Notes: generated by a model from the sequence alone, not told the origin. A stretch of DNA of 64,000 nt from Trichosporon coremiiforme (GCA_039545355.1 BCJJ01000001.1:2044570-2108569), one strand, 5' to 3'. Positions 31,833 to 42,921 are shown, numbered from the stretch's first letter. Made by a program: numbers and translations.

Positions 31833-32409
31833 CTAGTTGTTGGTGAGGTCGAAGAGCTGGTTCCTGCTACCGGGGATGCAGTCCCAGAGCTGAATCGTGG
31901 ACGCCGGGTCAATACCGTCTCCATTATACCCGTCCCTGACGTCGAGGCAGTAGCCGGTACACCCGAGCTCGATGTGCCCGTCCGAGTGGTACACCCACTG
32001 CTGCACGTCGAGTCCGTCGTAGCAGTCCCAGATGTGAGGGAGAACGCCGTTGCCGGGGTCTGATGTCAGTGTCAACCGACCACCGAAGAGGACGAGTGCA
32101 GGGTGGACAGAACTCACTGCTGGTCGCGTCTACGCACAACTTCTTCCCGGACCAGGGCTCAGACCCGCCACCAGTATAGAACTGCCCGATTTTATCCTTC
32201 GAGATGGTCCAGTCCATGGAACAGTATTTGGCATAGTCGTGTGCAAGACCGAATGTTGTCCCGATTCGAGTAGGACCGTACGGCGCTCCGTTGCATGTGA
32301 CGAGCCAGCGACGGCTGTCTCCGGGGTCGGCGGCACGCCACCTGATCCGTATGGCTTGGGCGTCTGCTGTGAGCAGCGCCAGCGTCACAAAGGCGGCGGT
32401 GAATATCAT
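31833..32409 (-). CDS. Secreted ricin-B-type lectin-like protein E
   Basis: Exons 32409-32118 and 32059-31833 (172 aa); the 58-nt intron ends TTGACACTGACATCAG and keeps phase. Signal peptide MIFTAAFVTLALLTADAQA. The mature protein has CNGAPYG and YCSMDWTIS in the first half, then KKLCVDATSNPGNGVLPHIW, DCYDGLDVQQWVY, HIELGCTGYCLDVRDGY and IQLWDCIPGSRNQLF. The ricin-B repeat marks are clear and closest to C and D. The final QxW is replaced by QLF. Extra Cys in GCTGYC may form a disulfide with another loop; this is inference. Confidence 0.86.
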
Positions 32410-32477
32410 CGCAGGGCTGGGGGTGTACTGAGCGTGTGTTGGTTGGCGGTGTGAGTGATGAGTGTGCTGATGTGTTG

Positions 32478-32482
32478 ATATA
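32478..32482 (-). promoter_or_regulatory. TATA-like element of lectin-like gene E
   Basis: TATAT (then CAA) on the minus strand, about 70 bp upstream of the ATG at 32409; weaker than the others. Confidence 0.45.
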
Positions 32483-33064
32483 CGGGTGTGCCAATGTCGA
32501 AGGCAGAGGATAAGATGCCGCCCCCCAGACGGATATTTTGTACTGTGCGGAGGTGCCCTTACTGACCATGACGTCTGTGGTCCTCGTTCGGCGCCTCTGA
32601 GCGTTCGTCCGAGTTCACGGATCCGATCCTCATCATCTGATCCAAGCAATTGACCGGATCCTCATTACCCACGCCGGTCCCACTGTTAAATCTGTCACGC
32701 CCTCAGCGGCATGCACTGCCCTCAGGTCATGGCATTGAGAACATGCCTTGAGACTGAATGGCCCGGTGCACCAGAAGCGCCGTCAGAGGCGACTTGGCAC
32801 CCGATATCAAGCGACGGCCGCAGAAACACCTCCCGGAATCCCGCACGGGCGCATTCCTGAAAAATGAAGGTTGGTCCCAAGTCAGAGAACACAAGACATG
32901 TCCGGGCTGCAAGGAAATGACGTATTCATACAGGAATTATGGCAAGGGAGCGAAATGACAACGGCAAAAGCAAAAATATCAGTCTATCATGTCTCGGGTT
33001 TGTTTCGGATGTGTTCTGGATCCTGGGATTGTTTATTATCGTGAAATGGTTATGCTAGGGGTCA
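32483..33064. other. Intergenic region
   Basis: About 580 bp between the lectin E promoter and the stop of the LRR scaffold gene. A+T-rich near 32950-33060, as expected for a 3' UTR. Nothing else seen. Confidence 0.45.
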
Positions 33065-36000
33065 TCACGCACCGGCGGCAGCGACGTATTCGAGCAGCAG
33101 TGCGGCCTTGCGCCGCTCGCCGCTCGAGATGACGACGCCGTCGAGGGTGCGCAGGTCGGGGCAGGATGCCATCAGGAGGCCGCGGTACACGAGACGCTTC
33201 GAGTACCACTCGTCCGGCAGATGCTTGCGGAACTGGTTGTCGAGAGCGGCCCAGTTTTCCGGCACTGTGCTTTCGCTCGCCTCGAGCGAAGCGATGCTCG
33301 TCATCGTCCCGTCCGCGTCGCGCTTGTCGGTCTTCGCCTTTTTCTTCGGAAGCATGATCGGTAAGTAGAACGATAACGTGGCGGGGTTCATGCGCAGGTC
33401 GAGCTCCTCGAGCGGCGCGCTATGCAGCCCGTCAGCGTACCGCTGGGAACCGAGGCGGTTGCCCACGGCCATTAGCTTCCGCAGGCGCACAAGCCCCGCA
33501 AGCCCGTCCAGGTCATTCAGGAAGTTGTAATTGATGTTGAGAATATGCAGATTCGGCACGCGCGAGGCAAAGTCGGTCGGCCACGACGTTAGCCCGCACG
33601 CCGCAGCCTCGAGGTACACAAGCGAGAAGACCGGGAGGGGAATGAAGTCCGCGTCCAGCTTGTTGCCGCTGACGTAGAGGCGCTTGACCGACTGCAGATC
33701 CTCGGGGGAGAGGAAGAATCGCTGCACACGCTGGTTGCGCAGCGATAGGTTCTCGATACGGTGGCCACCCGTCGAGCTTCGTGACAAACCGGGGATCGCG
33801 TTGTTGTCGGCGAATAGCGTTCGGACTCGCGGGAAGAAGGATAAGTCAAGGTAGTTGAGCTCGTTGTCGGACAACCGTAGCACTCGGACGCTAGTCATGG
33901 GTGCGGGAGGCTCGAGGTTGTGCAAGGCGTTGTGGTCCAAATTCAGCGATGTCAGCGACTTGAGGGTGTTTAAGCCGTGGACGGAGTGGATGTCATTGTT
34001 GGACAAGTCGAGAGTCTCCAGCCGCTGCCACTTGCAACCCTCGAGATCCACGCGCTTGATCTGGTTGCCCGAAGCGTTCAGCTTGATGAGACAGTCCATG
34101 TCTAAGATGCCGCTAAGATCCGTGATGTCATTGTGGCTGCAGTCAAGTTCGCGGAGGTGCGACAGACACTTGAGCTGCGAAACGCCGTCCAGCTGGTTGT
34201 GCGAGATGTCGAGGTACTGCAGGTTGCGCAGGTGATTCACACTCGTGAGACTGGTCAAGCGGTTGAATGAGGCATGCAGCGTTCGAACGGTCGAAGGGAT
34301 GCCGGACAGGTATTCAATCGCGTTATTGTTCAAACGGGCCTCGTCCAGTGCAGGCAGGAACTCCTTCAGGCGAGCCAGGGAGTCGATGCCCTTGTGGCTC
34401 AAGTCAATGGTCCTCAGCTGCTCCCAGTATGGCTCGAAGGGCTGAACGTCGGTGATCAGTTGTACAAGGCGGTCGTGAGCGACGCCGAAGGAGCATTCCG
34501 TCAGGAAAGTCTGGTCACCGCGACCGCCACGGCTGCGGAAGCTGCGGAAAGATCGAGTAGGTAAGGGGACCGTGTCCTCGCTGTCGTCGACTGTCGTGTC
34601 CACGAGGTCGACAACCACAGCCGGGTTCTTGCTGCTCGAAGGCCTCTTCGGTGAAAGAGCCTTGAAAGGACGCGCCTTGCTAGGGCTGGCGTCCTCGATA
34701 GTGAGCTCCGCCATGTTGTCCAGAACGCCTTGGATGCGCTTCGTGCGAGCGCTGGGCATCCAGCTACGCTCTGTCGGCTGCTCCTCGTACTCCGTGTACT
34801 CCTCGTAATGCAGATGCTCGGCGATCATGACACCATCGGAGAAGCTCACGCTGCGTTGCTTCATCGATGGGCTTTCCGAAGCCGGTTGGGGTGTGACATC
34901 AGCGTGCCAAGCCGTCCGCTTCTTCATAGCCGACGCCGGAGTAGCGTTGGGGTTGCGCAGCGCTGAGCGCAGGCCGCCGTTCGGGGTACCAGCGTTCGCA
35001 ACATTGGGAGTCTTGAGGACCGGAGCGGAGACGCTCTGACCGAGAACGGGTCGCTCAATAGCCATTGGCGTCTTGTCGGCGTCTTCGTGCTCCTCATGGG
35101 CATCCTCCTCCGCCTCGGATGACTCCGACTCAGGCTTGCCCTTGTCGAATCCATGGGCCTCCTCTGCTCCCGACAGGGGCTCGTCTGCCAGAGTGGCGAA
35201 GGCGGCAGTGATGCGAGTCTGCGGCGATACCGAGTTGACGCTGTCGATACCTGCGAAGGGATCGCTGTCATCGCTGCCACCTAGGCGGCTCTCACCTGCC
35301 TCGTCGACGCGACCTAAGGAGTCGTTGGTGGCGCGAACCCAGCGCATGCTCGCAGGGTCATAACGCATCTTTCCTATCCGGTCGGACATGAGATTCTGCA
35401 CATCGCCTGGCTGGATCATAGTCATGCCTGCGCGCATTTTAGAAGGGTCACGGGGTCCGGCATGCTTCACAAAGGACGTCGAGGCGGTGGTCGCTGTCGC
35501 TAACGTACTAGAAGATATAAATCGGTTCAAGTCATCGCGGTTGACATTAGGCGGGCGTCCGGCGCCCTCTACCGATGTCCGGGAGGTCCTACTTGACGAC
35601 CTGGCGCCGTCCTGGGTGTTGCTCCGGTCGTCATCGGGGCTCCTCCAACGCGGGATGTGGCTTTCTGCCTCAGACGAGTACGAGTTGGTGGACAGTGATC
35701 GCTCGGCTCCCATCTCTGGGCTGACCACATTCGTGGATGTTGAGTCGGACACCTTCCGCGACTTGATACGAGCCATCATGTCCTCGGCTTTGTGAAGATA
35801 GGTTGAACTCGTTGTGGAGGGGTTCGAGCGCCACTTGCCATCAGAGCCGACACTACCGACGTCCTTGCTGGCTCCTGAGCGCACGCTACCTCGGTTAACA
35901 ACCCGCTGAGAGGGCTTCGTCGACCGCATCGTTCCCCGAGCATCCTCCGTTTCCGATTCCACTGGTGTCGAAATGTTGGGAATGACATCGTAGTCCACAG

Positions 36001-37624
36001 TTGGCCCTCCGATACCGCTGTCAGTCCGTTCGGCAGTCGTGCTCGGGGTTTCGCTTCGGCTTCGGGAGCTTCGACTGTCGCTGGTGACAGAGCTGTAGTC
36101 CGGTTCACTAACACGGATGCGGTTCATGAGGGCGGCTCCCTGAGCCTTCCAGTCCCTCACAACTGCTGGGCCACGCGGCCGCGGGGATGCCGGCGACAAT
36201 CTCAGTCTCTTGGAAGACCGCTCATCGGACAGTGACGTTCCAGAGTCCGGAGTCATCGAGAGTGAGCGGGACTCAGATGACGATCCAGACATCACCGGGC
36301 TCCTCGTAGCCTCGGGCGACCAATCCCGCAGATCCTTCGCATTGGGCATCGAAGGCGGCGAGGGTGATGGCCGGATGGCGATACTGTCCACAAGAGCACT
36401 TAAGTGCTCTCGTGTGTAGGTGTCGTACGTGTTGCGGAATAATCGAAGACCGCCAGGGTTTCCCTTGCTCTCCTTAGAGCGAAGGGTCGAATGTGATGGT
36501 TCTCCATTCTTCAACGGGCTGAAGTTGGGTGAGAATGACGGACGCGACGTGCCCGAGTTACGGCGGACTGGCGAAGTGAACGTGAAAGCAAACCCGCCCT
36601 TGCCCAGCGAAGGCTGCTGGTTGTCCTCCTCGGCACCCTCGTCCTCCTCAGACTCCTCCACCAAAGATTGGGTCGAAATTTCACGGGTAGTTCCGAAGCT
36701 GTGTCCCGTTGGGGACCTCGTTGGCGACTCGACTGGTGTTGGCCCCCGGGGTGTCGGCGAGAGCGACTGTGATCTCGGCCGCGAACCCACTGACGATGGT
36801 GACCGTAAGAGATCAGAGTGGTCGAAGTCAGATTGCGTCTCCAGATCATCTCCAAGTGTGGGAAGGTTAGGTTGCTCGTCTTCAACGCCCGAGTGGTCCA
36901 ACGGCAGGAGCGTGCTGCGCTGCTCAGACTCGGTAACAGTCCCGAAGGACGCGTCCATGGGAGTCATTGACTTGCTTAGTCGAGAGGGGCAGGTCGGGGC
37001 ATAGGGGTGAGAAACCCGTCGATCCAGGCCGGCAAAGGGAGCTGATGTCGGGGTGGACGTCTTAGTCGGTGCGGATACGGAGCGGGGGGAGGTGGAGATA
37101 TCGGCCGCGATGGTTTCGCCCGTCTTGTCGGCCGCTGGTGGTGACGTGGGGGCGCTCGAGGTCTGCACTGGCGGTGACGGTGGCTCAAACATGCGCTCGA
37201 GGGCGAGAGCGGAAAACATGTCTTTGCCTTGACCAAAGGGGTTGCTCTTCGGGAACGCCTTCCCGTGAGTCTCCTCTCCATCCTTGATCTGAAAGGTGCC
37301 CGCGGCTGCCGTCGGCGCGCGCTCGTCGTCACCACTGGAGCTAGCGCCGCTGACGCTAGTTGGCGGTGACAGCATGCCGCTGACATTCCTGATAAGAGGG
37401 TTGGACGGGCTTCGTGCGTAGTCGGGGCCGAGCGAGTTCTTGCGGCTGGGCGGAAGTGCACGGGCGGCACCCTGGCCGAGACTTCGAAGGGAGCCTCGTT
37501 TCGCGTTCAGACTTGATGCATTGTCGACTGTCGATGTTTGCTGGGTCGGCGAAGAGGGGGGTGAGGGGGAAGTCTCTACCCACTCCTCTCCGAGCTCGTC
37601 GGTTTGCCATGCAGGGGCGGCCAT
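33065..37624 (-). CDS. Cdc11/Nud1-type leucine-rich-repeat scaffold (septation/mitotic exit network)
   Basis: One exon, 1519 aa, ATG at 37624 in good context. The first ~1030 residues are Ser/Pro/Thr-rich and look disordered, with many SP/TP sites that could be CDK or other mitotic kinase targets. A conserved region begins at TFLTECSFGVAHDRLVQLI and is followed, from about residue 1070 to 1480, by a run of leucine-rich repeats of the short SDS22-like kind (LRTIDLSHKGIDSL, LQYLDISHNQL, LRELDCSHNDITDL, LETLDLSNNDIHSV and more). This architecture fits fission yeast Cdc11 and budding yeast Nud1, spindle-pole scaffolds for the SIN/MEN. The family call rests on architecture. Gene is head-to-head with NUG1, 301 bp apart. 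Confidence 0.8.
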   Translation of the reverse strand: MAAPAWQTDELGEEWVETSPSPPSSPTQQTSTVDNASSLNAKRGSLRSLGQGAARALPPSRKNSLGPDYARSPSNPLIRNVSGMLSPPTSVSGASSSGDDERAPTAAAGTFQIKDGEETHGKAFPKSNPFGQGKDMFSALALERMFEPPSPPVQTSSAPTSPPAADKTGETIAADISTSPRSVSAPTKTSTPTSAPFAGLDRRVSHPYAPTCPSRLSKSMTPMDASFGTVTESEQRSTLLPLDHSGVEDEQPNLPTLGDDLETQSDFDHSDLLRSPSSVGSRPRSQSLSPTPRGPTPVESPTRSPTGHSFGTTREISTQSLVEESEEDEGAEEDNQQPSLGKGGFAFTFTSPVRRNSGTSRPSFSPNFSPLKNGEPSHSTLRSKESKGNPGGLRLFRNTYDTYTREHLSALVDSIAIRPSPSPPSMPNAKDLRDWSPEATRSPVMSGSSSESRSLSMTPDSGTSLSDERSSKRLRLSPASPRPRGPAVVRDWKAQGAALMNRIRVSEPDYSSVTSDSRSSRSRSETPSTTAERTDSGIGGPTVDYDVIPNISTPVESETEDARGTMRSTKPSQRVVNRGSVRSGASKDVGSVGSDGKWRSNPSTTSSTYLHKAEDMMARIKSRKVSDSTSTNVVSPEMGAERSLSTNSYSSEAESHIPRWRSPDDDRSNTQDGARSSSRTSRTSVEGAGRPPNVNRDDLNRFISSSTLATATTASTSFVKHAGPRDPSKMRAGMTMIQPGDVQNLMSDRIGKMRYDPASMRWVRATNDSLGRVDEAGESRLGGSDDSDPFAGIDSVNSVSPQTRITAAFATLADEPLSGAEEAHGFDKGKPESESSEAEEDAHEEHEDADKTPMAIERPVLGQSVSAPVLKTPNVANAGTPNGGLRSALRNPNATPASAMKKRTAWHADVTPQPASESPSMKQRSVSFSDGVMIAEHLHYEEYTEYEEQPTERSWMPSARTKRIQGVLDNMAELTIEDASPSKARPFKALSPKRPSSSKNPAVVVDLVDTTVDDSEDTVPLPTRSFRSFRSRGGRGDQTFLTECSFGVAHDRLVQLITDVQPFEPYWEQLRTIDLSHKGIDSLARLKEFLPALDEARLNNNAIEYLSGIPSTVRTLHASFNRLTSLTSVNHLRNLQYLDISHNQLDGVSQLKCLSHLRELDCSHNDITDLSGILDMDCLIKLNASGNQIKRVDLEGCKWQRLETLDLSNNDIHSVHGLNTLKSLTSLNLDHNALHNLEPPAPMTSVRVLRLSDNELNYLDLSFFPRVRTLFADNNAIPGLSRSSTGGHRIENLSLRNQRVQRFFLSPEDLQSVKRLYVSGNKLDADFIPLPVFSLVYLEAAACGLTSWPTDFASRVPNLHILNINYNFLNDLDGLAGLVRLRKLMAVGNRLGSQRYADGLHSAPLEELDLRMNPATLSFYLPIMLPKKKAKTDKRDADGTMTSIASLEASESTVPENWAALDNQFRKHLPDEWYSKRLVYRGLLMASCPDLRTLDGVVISSGERRKAALLLEYVAAAGA

Positions 37625-37925
37625 GGCGGGGTGGTGTTAGATTATATTACAGGAGACCGATGGAGAGGATTGTTTGTTTTGACGAAATCAGTCACGGTCA
37701 TGGTAAACAGCGGCCTCCGCCAGCCGACAGCCAGGGTGGGAGCCCGTACGGTGGACACTGGCGGGGGTTATTTGTTCCCGCCACCTTCTTTGCCATTAAT
37801 CCCATCGTCTATCACGTGATCTTCGTCCGAGATCAGGATCGGCACGTGGGCCGGTGGAGGGCGCTCAAGAATTTCCGTTGAGAAGCTTTGCTGTTGACCA
37901 CAACATATCGCATCGCTAGCCAGCC
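37625..37925. promoter_or_regulatory. Bidirectional promoter region, LRR scaffold / NUG1
   Basis: 301 bp between divergent ATGs. No TATA box at the usual place on either strand. ATCACGTGAT (37813-37822) is a 10-bp palindrome containing a CACGTG E-box core, which could serve either gene. Confidence 0.5.
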
Positions 37926-40345
37926 ATGCCGCGCATCAGGAAGAGTGCGTACCTTGGAACGATCCGAACCGAGCTTACAAACAGAGACCTCTGCCCGTCA
38001 GAACACGCGCACCCGCGCCAAGGTGACCAAGAAGGTCGCTGAGCACAAGAGGAAGCAGAAGCGCAGCTCGAAGAAGGAGGTCCAGTGGAAGTCCAGTGAG
38101 TGCAATGTTGGAGGTCAAGGTGTGCATCAACTAACACTATCAGAGCACAAGGCGGACCCTGGAGTTCCCAGCTCGTTCCATCTCAAGGACCAGGTTCTCG
38201 CTGAGCTCGCGGAGGAGAAGCGTCTTGTAAGCACAGTAAGGTACGGCATTCGACTAACCGCAGGTTGCCGAAGCGCGGGCAGCCCTCAAGGGCAAGCAGA
38301 ACCGCGATGAGGAGGAAGAGGAGGACACGCCGGGAATCCAGACCCTTGCTTCTTCTTCGGTCCTGCCGCGTGTGGCCATGACCGGCGTTGCGGACCTGGC
38401 GGACGAGGACTCGGACGACTCGGACATCCCGGCTCTCCTCGACTCCGACCTGCCGACGCTCCAGGCTGCGCTCGATGCTGCTGACGTTCTTCTCGAGGTA
38501 GTTGACGCTCGTGACATCTCTGGCACCCGGTGTAAGGCTGTCGAGGACCTGGTGACGGAGGCCGACGGACAGGTGTTCATCGTTGTCAACAAGATCGGTA
38601 CGTTCCAATACCCGTTGCCTATCTGGCCGCGCTAACAGGCAGACCTTGTTCCCCGTGAGGCTCTCGAGGCTTGGATTGCCACTCTTCCCTTCCCCGCCTA
38701 TCTCTTCTCCGCTGTCACCGGTGCCGGACGGGAAGAGCTCCTCGCTGCTCTCGGCAAGATTGCCAAGGGCAAGAAGGAGACTCCCGCTGTCGCCCTGCTC
38801 GGTCTCCCTAATGTCGGCAAGACCTCCATCCTCAACGCTCTCGGTAACGGCAAGTTCAAGATTGCTCCCACTCTTCCCACCGCCAACCAGGCCAAGTCTC
38901 CCGCTCCCACCACGAAGGCGCCGATCGAGGTCGAGGTTTCGACTCCTACCGGTTCCATCCGTGTCATCGACACCCCGGGATGGGAGTTCGTTGAGGAGGA
39001 GGGAAGCGAGTGCGGATGCGGCCACGAGCACGGTGACGAGCACGACCACGAGCACGGCGATGAGGAGGAGGACGAGGATGAGGATGAGGCTATGGACGAG
39101 GATGACGAGGAGGGCGATGAGGATGAGGAGATCGACGAGGACGAGCTCGACGAGGAGGAAGCCGCGAAGTGGGATGCCCTTGAGGCCCAGGTTGCCGGTG
39201 ACCTTCTCCGACGCAACCTCGGACGCGTTGACCGTGTCAAGGACGTTTTCCCCCTCGGTAAGCTGCCATATGTTGCTCTCCAACTAACATCAGTCAACTA
39301 CATCGTCACCCGCAGTACCGCGCAGGACCTGATGTTGAAGTACAACGTTCCGTACTTCGAGCAAGGTGACGTCGAGGCGTTTATGACGTCGCTTGCCCGT
39401 GTCAACCAGCGTGTCAACAAGTTCGGCGAGCCGAACCATGAGGGCGCCGCCCGCATCCTTCTCCGTGACTGGGCCGCGAACGAGTTCCCATACTACACCA
39501 TGCCGGCCAAGGGCAGCATGGAGGTCGAGGTTGCCGTCAAGCAGCCTGACATGTCTGCCGTCCTTGCCCAGGTCCCGACCCGCAAAGAGCTTAGGAAGGC
39601 GCGTGGAATCGTCAAGTTCACGCCGTCGGAGCTCGACACCCGCGAGATCTTCCTCGACGACGACTACACCGACGTCAACCCCGAGCGCTCGCAGGATGAT
39701 GATGACGACGATGAGGAGGATGAGGAGGATGAGCTCGACGAGGAGGAGATGGACGAGCTCGACGATGATGAGGAGGACGAGGAGGAGGAGGCCGCGTTCA
39801 TCGGCTCTGACGAGGGATCTGAGGCTGAGGTCGAGGACGGATCTGAGCCGTCATCTGGCTCTGACGTCGAGGAGGAGGAGGAGTCTGAGAAGGAGATCGA
39901 GCTTTCCTCAAGAAAACGCAAGGCTGCGGCTCCCGCCCCCGTCGTGCGCAAGAAGGCGAAGACGGTGCAGTTCCCCGCCAAGCTGGAGGCTCCCCGTTCG
40001 CGTCCCAAGGGTGTCGTCGAGATCCGCCCGATCCTGAAGCAGCCGAAAAGCGCGCTCAAGGCGTCCAAGGAGGAGAAGCCGAAGAAGAGCGCCAAGCTCG
40101 CCGCTGCTCCCAAGGACAAGGCGGAGATGTCGAAGGAGGAGCGCCGCGCCGCTGCGCGCGCCAACATTGAGGCGAAGAAGGCCGAGAAGGCCGCCCTCAA
40201 GGCCGCCGGCCTGCTCAAGCCCAAGGCTGCCCCTGCTCCCGAGCCGCCCAAGAAGACCAAGAAGTCCAAGGCCGAGAAGCAGAAGGCCAAGGAGGCTAAC
40301 GGCGCTTCGGACGGTGCTGCGTACGACTGGCGACAGCACTTCTAA
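37926..40345 (+). CDS. NUG1: Nucleolar circularly permuted GTPase, NUG1/Grn1/nucleostemin type
   Basis: Exons 37926-37944, 37985-38095, 38144-38226, 38264-38597, 38643-39257 and 39294-40345 (737 aa), all in phase. The basic N-terminus (MPRIRKKTSARQNTRTRAK; then KKEVQWKSKHKADPGVPSSF) is the GNL3L/Grn1 domain used for nucleolar targeting and pre-60S binding. The GTPase motifs are in permuted order: DARD, G4 NKID (about 179-182), G1 GLPNVGKTS (about 236), G3 DTPGWE (about 292). After G3 comes an acidic insert that starts ECGCGHEHGDEHDHEHGDEE (about 305-350), unusual for the family. The C-terminus has long Asp/Glu runs and then Lys/Ala-rich helices. The function is 60S subunit maturation and export (known in yeast). 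Intron 5 (39258-39293, 36 nt) is stop-free and a multiple of three. Confidence 0.9.
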
Positions 40346-40647
40346 GTCATGTATATTATAGATTTATGCACTGCATTTTGGCTCTACTGTTTGCACTGCA
40401 TGCATAATTCTGGCCATCTCTATCACGGGAGATCTCGAGCATAGCCCTTCTGCGGCACAAGTGCTGGAGCCCCACCTCCACCATCTCTGCCCACTGACCG
40501 ATGGCGGGCGGGGAAGGTACTGCGGTGCGAATGTGATTGCTCAGCGATCGGTCAGCAAGCTCAGCACGACGTTCAGCTGATCCATTGCGCCATGCGCCTA
40601 CCTTTTAAAGACTGGAAATCCTCCTTGCATCACCATCATCCGTTAAC
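40346..40647. other. Intergenic region between NUG1 and SDR
   Basis: 302 bp holding the NUG1 3' UTR and the SDR promoter. No element recognised. Confidence 0.45.
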
Positions 40648-41794
40648 ATGGCCCCGAACGCCCACGCCAACATCCTCACTGACTCGATCAAGCCCGAGGA
40701 GCTCGAGGTCGCCAACCTCTTCGACGTCAATGGGCGTGTTGCCATTGGTGAGTGTCAGAGGGCAGCTACTTGGATCACTCAAGCTGACAATCAGTGACTG
40801 GCGGAGGTACCGGTCTCGGTCTTGTTACGGCACAGGCGCTGGCGCAGAACGGAGCCAAGGTCTACATCTCCGGCCGCCGACTCGAGGTCCTGCAGAAGGC
40901 GGCTTCGTTCAAGCCGACCAAGGGCAACGGACAGATTATCGCTATCCAGGCCGACCTGAACAGCAAGGAGGCCATTCTCGGTATGCTGCCCCTCCCAGCC
41001 CAGGAAACTGACTATCATAGAGTTCCGCAAGAAGATCGAGGAGAAGGAGAAGTACATCAACCTCCTCGTCAACAGTGAGCTCCGCCGACGAGCGTAGCTG
41101 ACAGCAGACCATGGCGTGTACCTGTCCGACATTTCTATGAAGGATGCCCCGCAGACGGCGGAGGGGCTCTCGAAGGCGGCGCTCGAGGGCGAGACCTTCG
41201 ACTCCTGGTGCGCTCCGATTGCGTTGGCGAGTTAACAGCAGGAATGAGACGTACAGCATCAACGTGACGAGTGTGCACTTCACGACCTTTGCCTTCCTCC
41301 CTCTCCTGGCTGCGGCGAGAGAGATCGGCGGCGCCCCCGAGCCCGGAAACGTCATCAACATTGCCTCTATTAGCGGCATCACGTATACTTCGCAGGGCGG
41401 GCAGTTCTCGTACAACTCCACCAAGGCGGCAACGGCACACCTGTCGCGCATGATGGCAACCGAGTTCGTCCGCCGCGGCCTTGACATTCGTGTCAACGTC
41501 ATTGCGCCGGGATACTTCCCCTCGGTGAGCTGTCTGCATGTGAGCATGAGCTGACCGTCACAGGGCATGTCGACGTCCGACTTCATGCAGCACGGATGGG
41601 GACAGGAAGACCACTGGCTCCAGAAGTACGGCATTCCCCTGCGCCGCGTCGGAAACGCTATCGACTACGCGCAGCTCGTCATCAGTCTCGCTGTTGTGAG
41701 TTGGGAAGCTGTCACAGCAACTGACATGCAGAACAAGTACATCACCGGCGACGTCGTCGAGATCGACGGAGGATGGCTCCTGAAGCAGGATTAA
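40648..41794 (+). CDS. Short-chain dehydrogenase/reductase
   Basis: Seven exons (40648-40747, 40795-40980, 41021-41074, 41108-41207, 41242-41524, 41564-41695, 41732-41794) join in phase to 305 aa. The classical SDR marks are present: cofactor loop VTGGGTGLG, SGRR after strand 2 (favours NADP(H)), ADLN, a LLVNNHGV segment in place of NNAG, NVTS, catalytic IASISG Ser, YNSTK Tyr-x3-Lys, and VIAPGYFPSGM. The N-terminal ~32 residues are an extension before the Rossmann fold. The substrate cannot be read. The closest general type is the rhamnolipid-biosynthesis/3-oxoacyl-ACP reductase-like SDRs often seen in fungi. Introns are 34-47 nt, typical of this genome. Confidence 0.9.
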
Positions 41795-42921
41795 CGGCTA
41801 GGGTATCGCCAGCAATGCGGGTGCATAGCATTGGTAAGTGTCAAGGGGATTAGCTGTAACTGACGTTCAGTTTTCTGTGAGCAGGAGAAAGGCGTGCTCC
41901 ATCATGGCGTGTGATCAAATACCTCTTGGAGCTATTGTTAATGGAGATGGATTCGTCCACGTCCTTCCTCAACGCCTGTCATCGCTCGTACTTCACTTAC
42001 TCCCTGCCACTGACCCGCAGCACCCAGGGACCCCGCTCTAAGCGTTCCAACTGAGATCATCGTCCTGAACTAACCAGCCTGCACACGATAGTGCAGCCAC
42101 GACACGTGCACTCACCATGTTCGCAGTCGTTAGTAGCAGAGCTAAGACGGCGCTGCGGGCAAGAGACCAGCACCGCAAGTGAGATCGACGTACAGCTGGG
42201 CAAGGTCGGGCGAGACACCCCTGCGCTCCGACACAAGGCGCAGCCCGCAGCGATAGAGGCGTCAGAGGCGCTGTCCACGTCCTAATCATCCACCCCTGAG
42301 TTGACACGACGCGATGCACCACGCTTGCAACCTTCACATACCCTCTACTCATGACATCCTTACCGTCTCGATTCTCCACACACAAGCACGACAACCATTG
42401 ACGACATGATCGCGAACGGCTCGACCTCGTCCATGCCAACAACGAGCTCTGGCACGACACATACTGCCTCCCGCCGGGGTTGTCGCAGCGGGGTGCCGTA
42501 CATCCGGCACGGTCACCATCTCGTGTGCGATGCAAATATCGGGGGAGCAGCGCTAATGCTCAGGCATGCCGTTCGCGTTTGTGCTGCTACTGGTGGTTAC
42601 GTGGTTCGGGTTGAGGAGCGTGCGCTTGTTGGTGAGAGCCGTCTCTTTGTTCGGTGCTCGAGGACTGCCTTCAACTGCAATTTTTAAGACACAAGCTGAC
42701 GCTCAGGCCACCAGTCCAAAACCCTGTCAGAATGACGGAACTCACCTCGATATTGCAGAATTAGACGGCACTTAGGCCGAAGGTGATCCTGTCCACGGTG
42801 AGCGGCCACAATCTCAAGCCAAGCGAGCCCCAAACACAACACACGACCATTGCACCACACCTCCCCGCCGTCAGGGGCCCAACAGAACATAAACATGCAT
42901 AGATTCATAAGAGCCATTGGG
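41795..42921. other. Gene-poor interval with a possible coding relic
   Basis: About 1.13 kb. On the plus strand, a frame near 42410-42520 reads HDRERLDLVHANNELWHDTY and can splice in phase (GTGTGC donor near 42521, CTAATGCTCAG acceptor at 42563) to a hydrophobic stretch MPFAFVLLLVVTWFGL that runs to a stop at 42775. No start codon fits, so it may be a relic. The -ERLDL-H- wording resembles the start of fungal UbiE-type methyltransferases, from memory. No other feature seen. Confidence 0.3.

Noticed and set aside
38183..39283. 366-aa minus-strand frame opposite NUG1
   Set aside because: Antisense shadow crossing real introns; no start context or domain.
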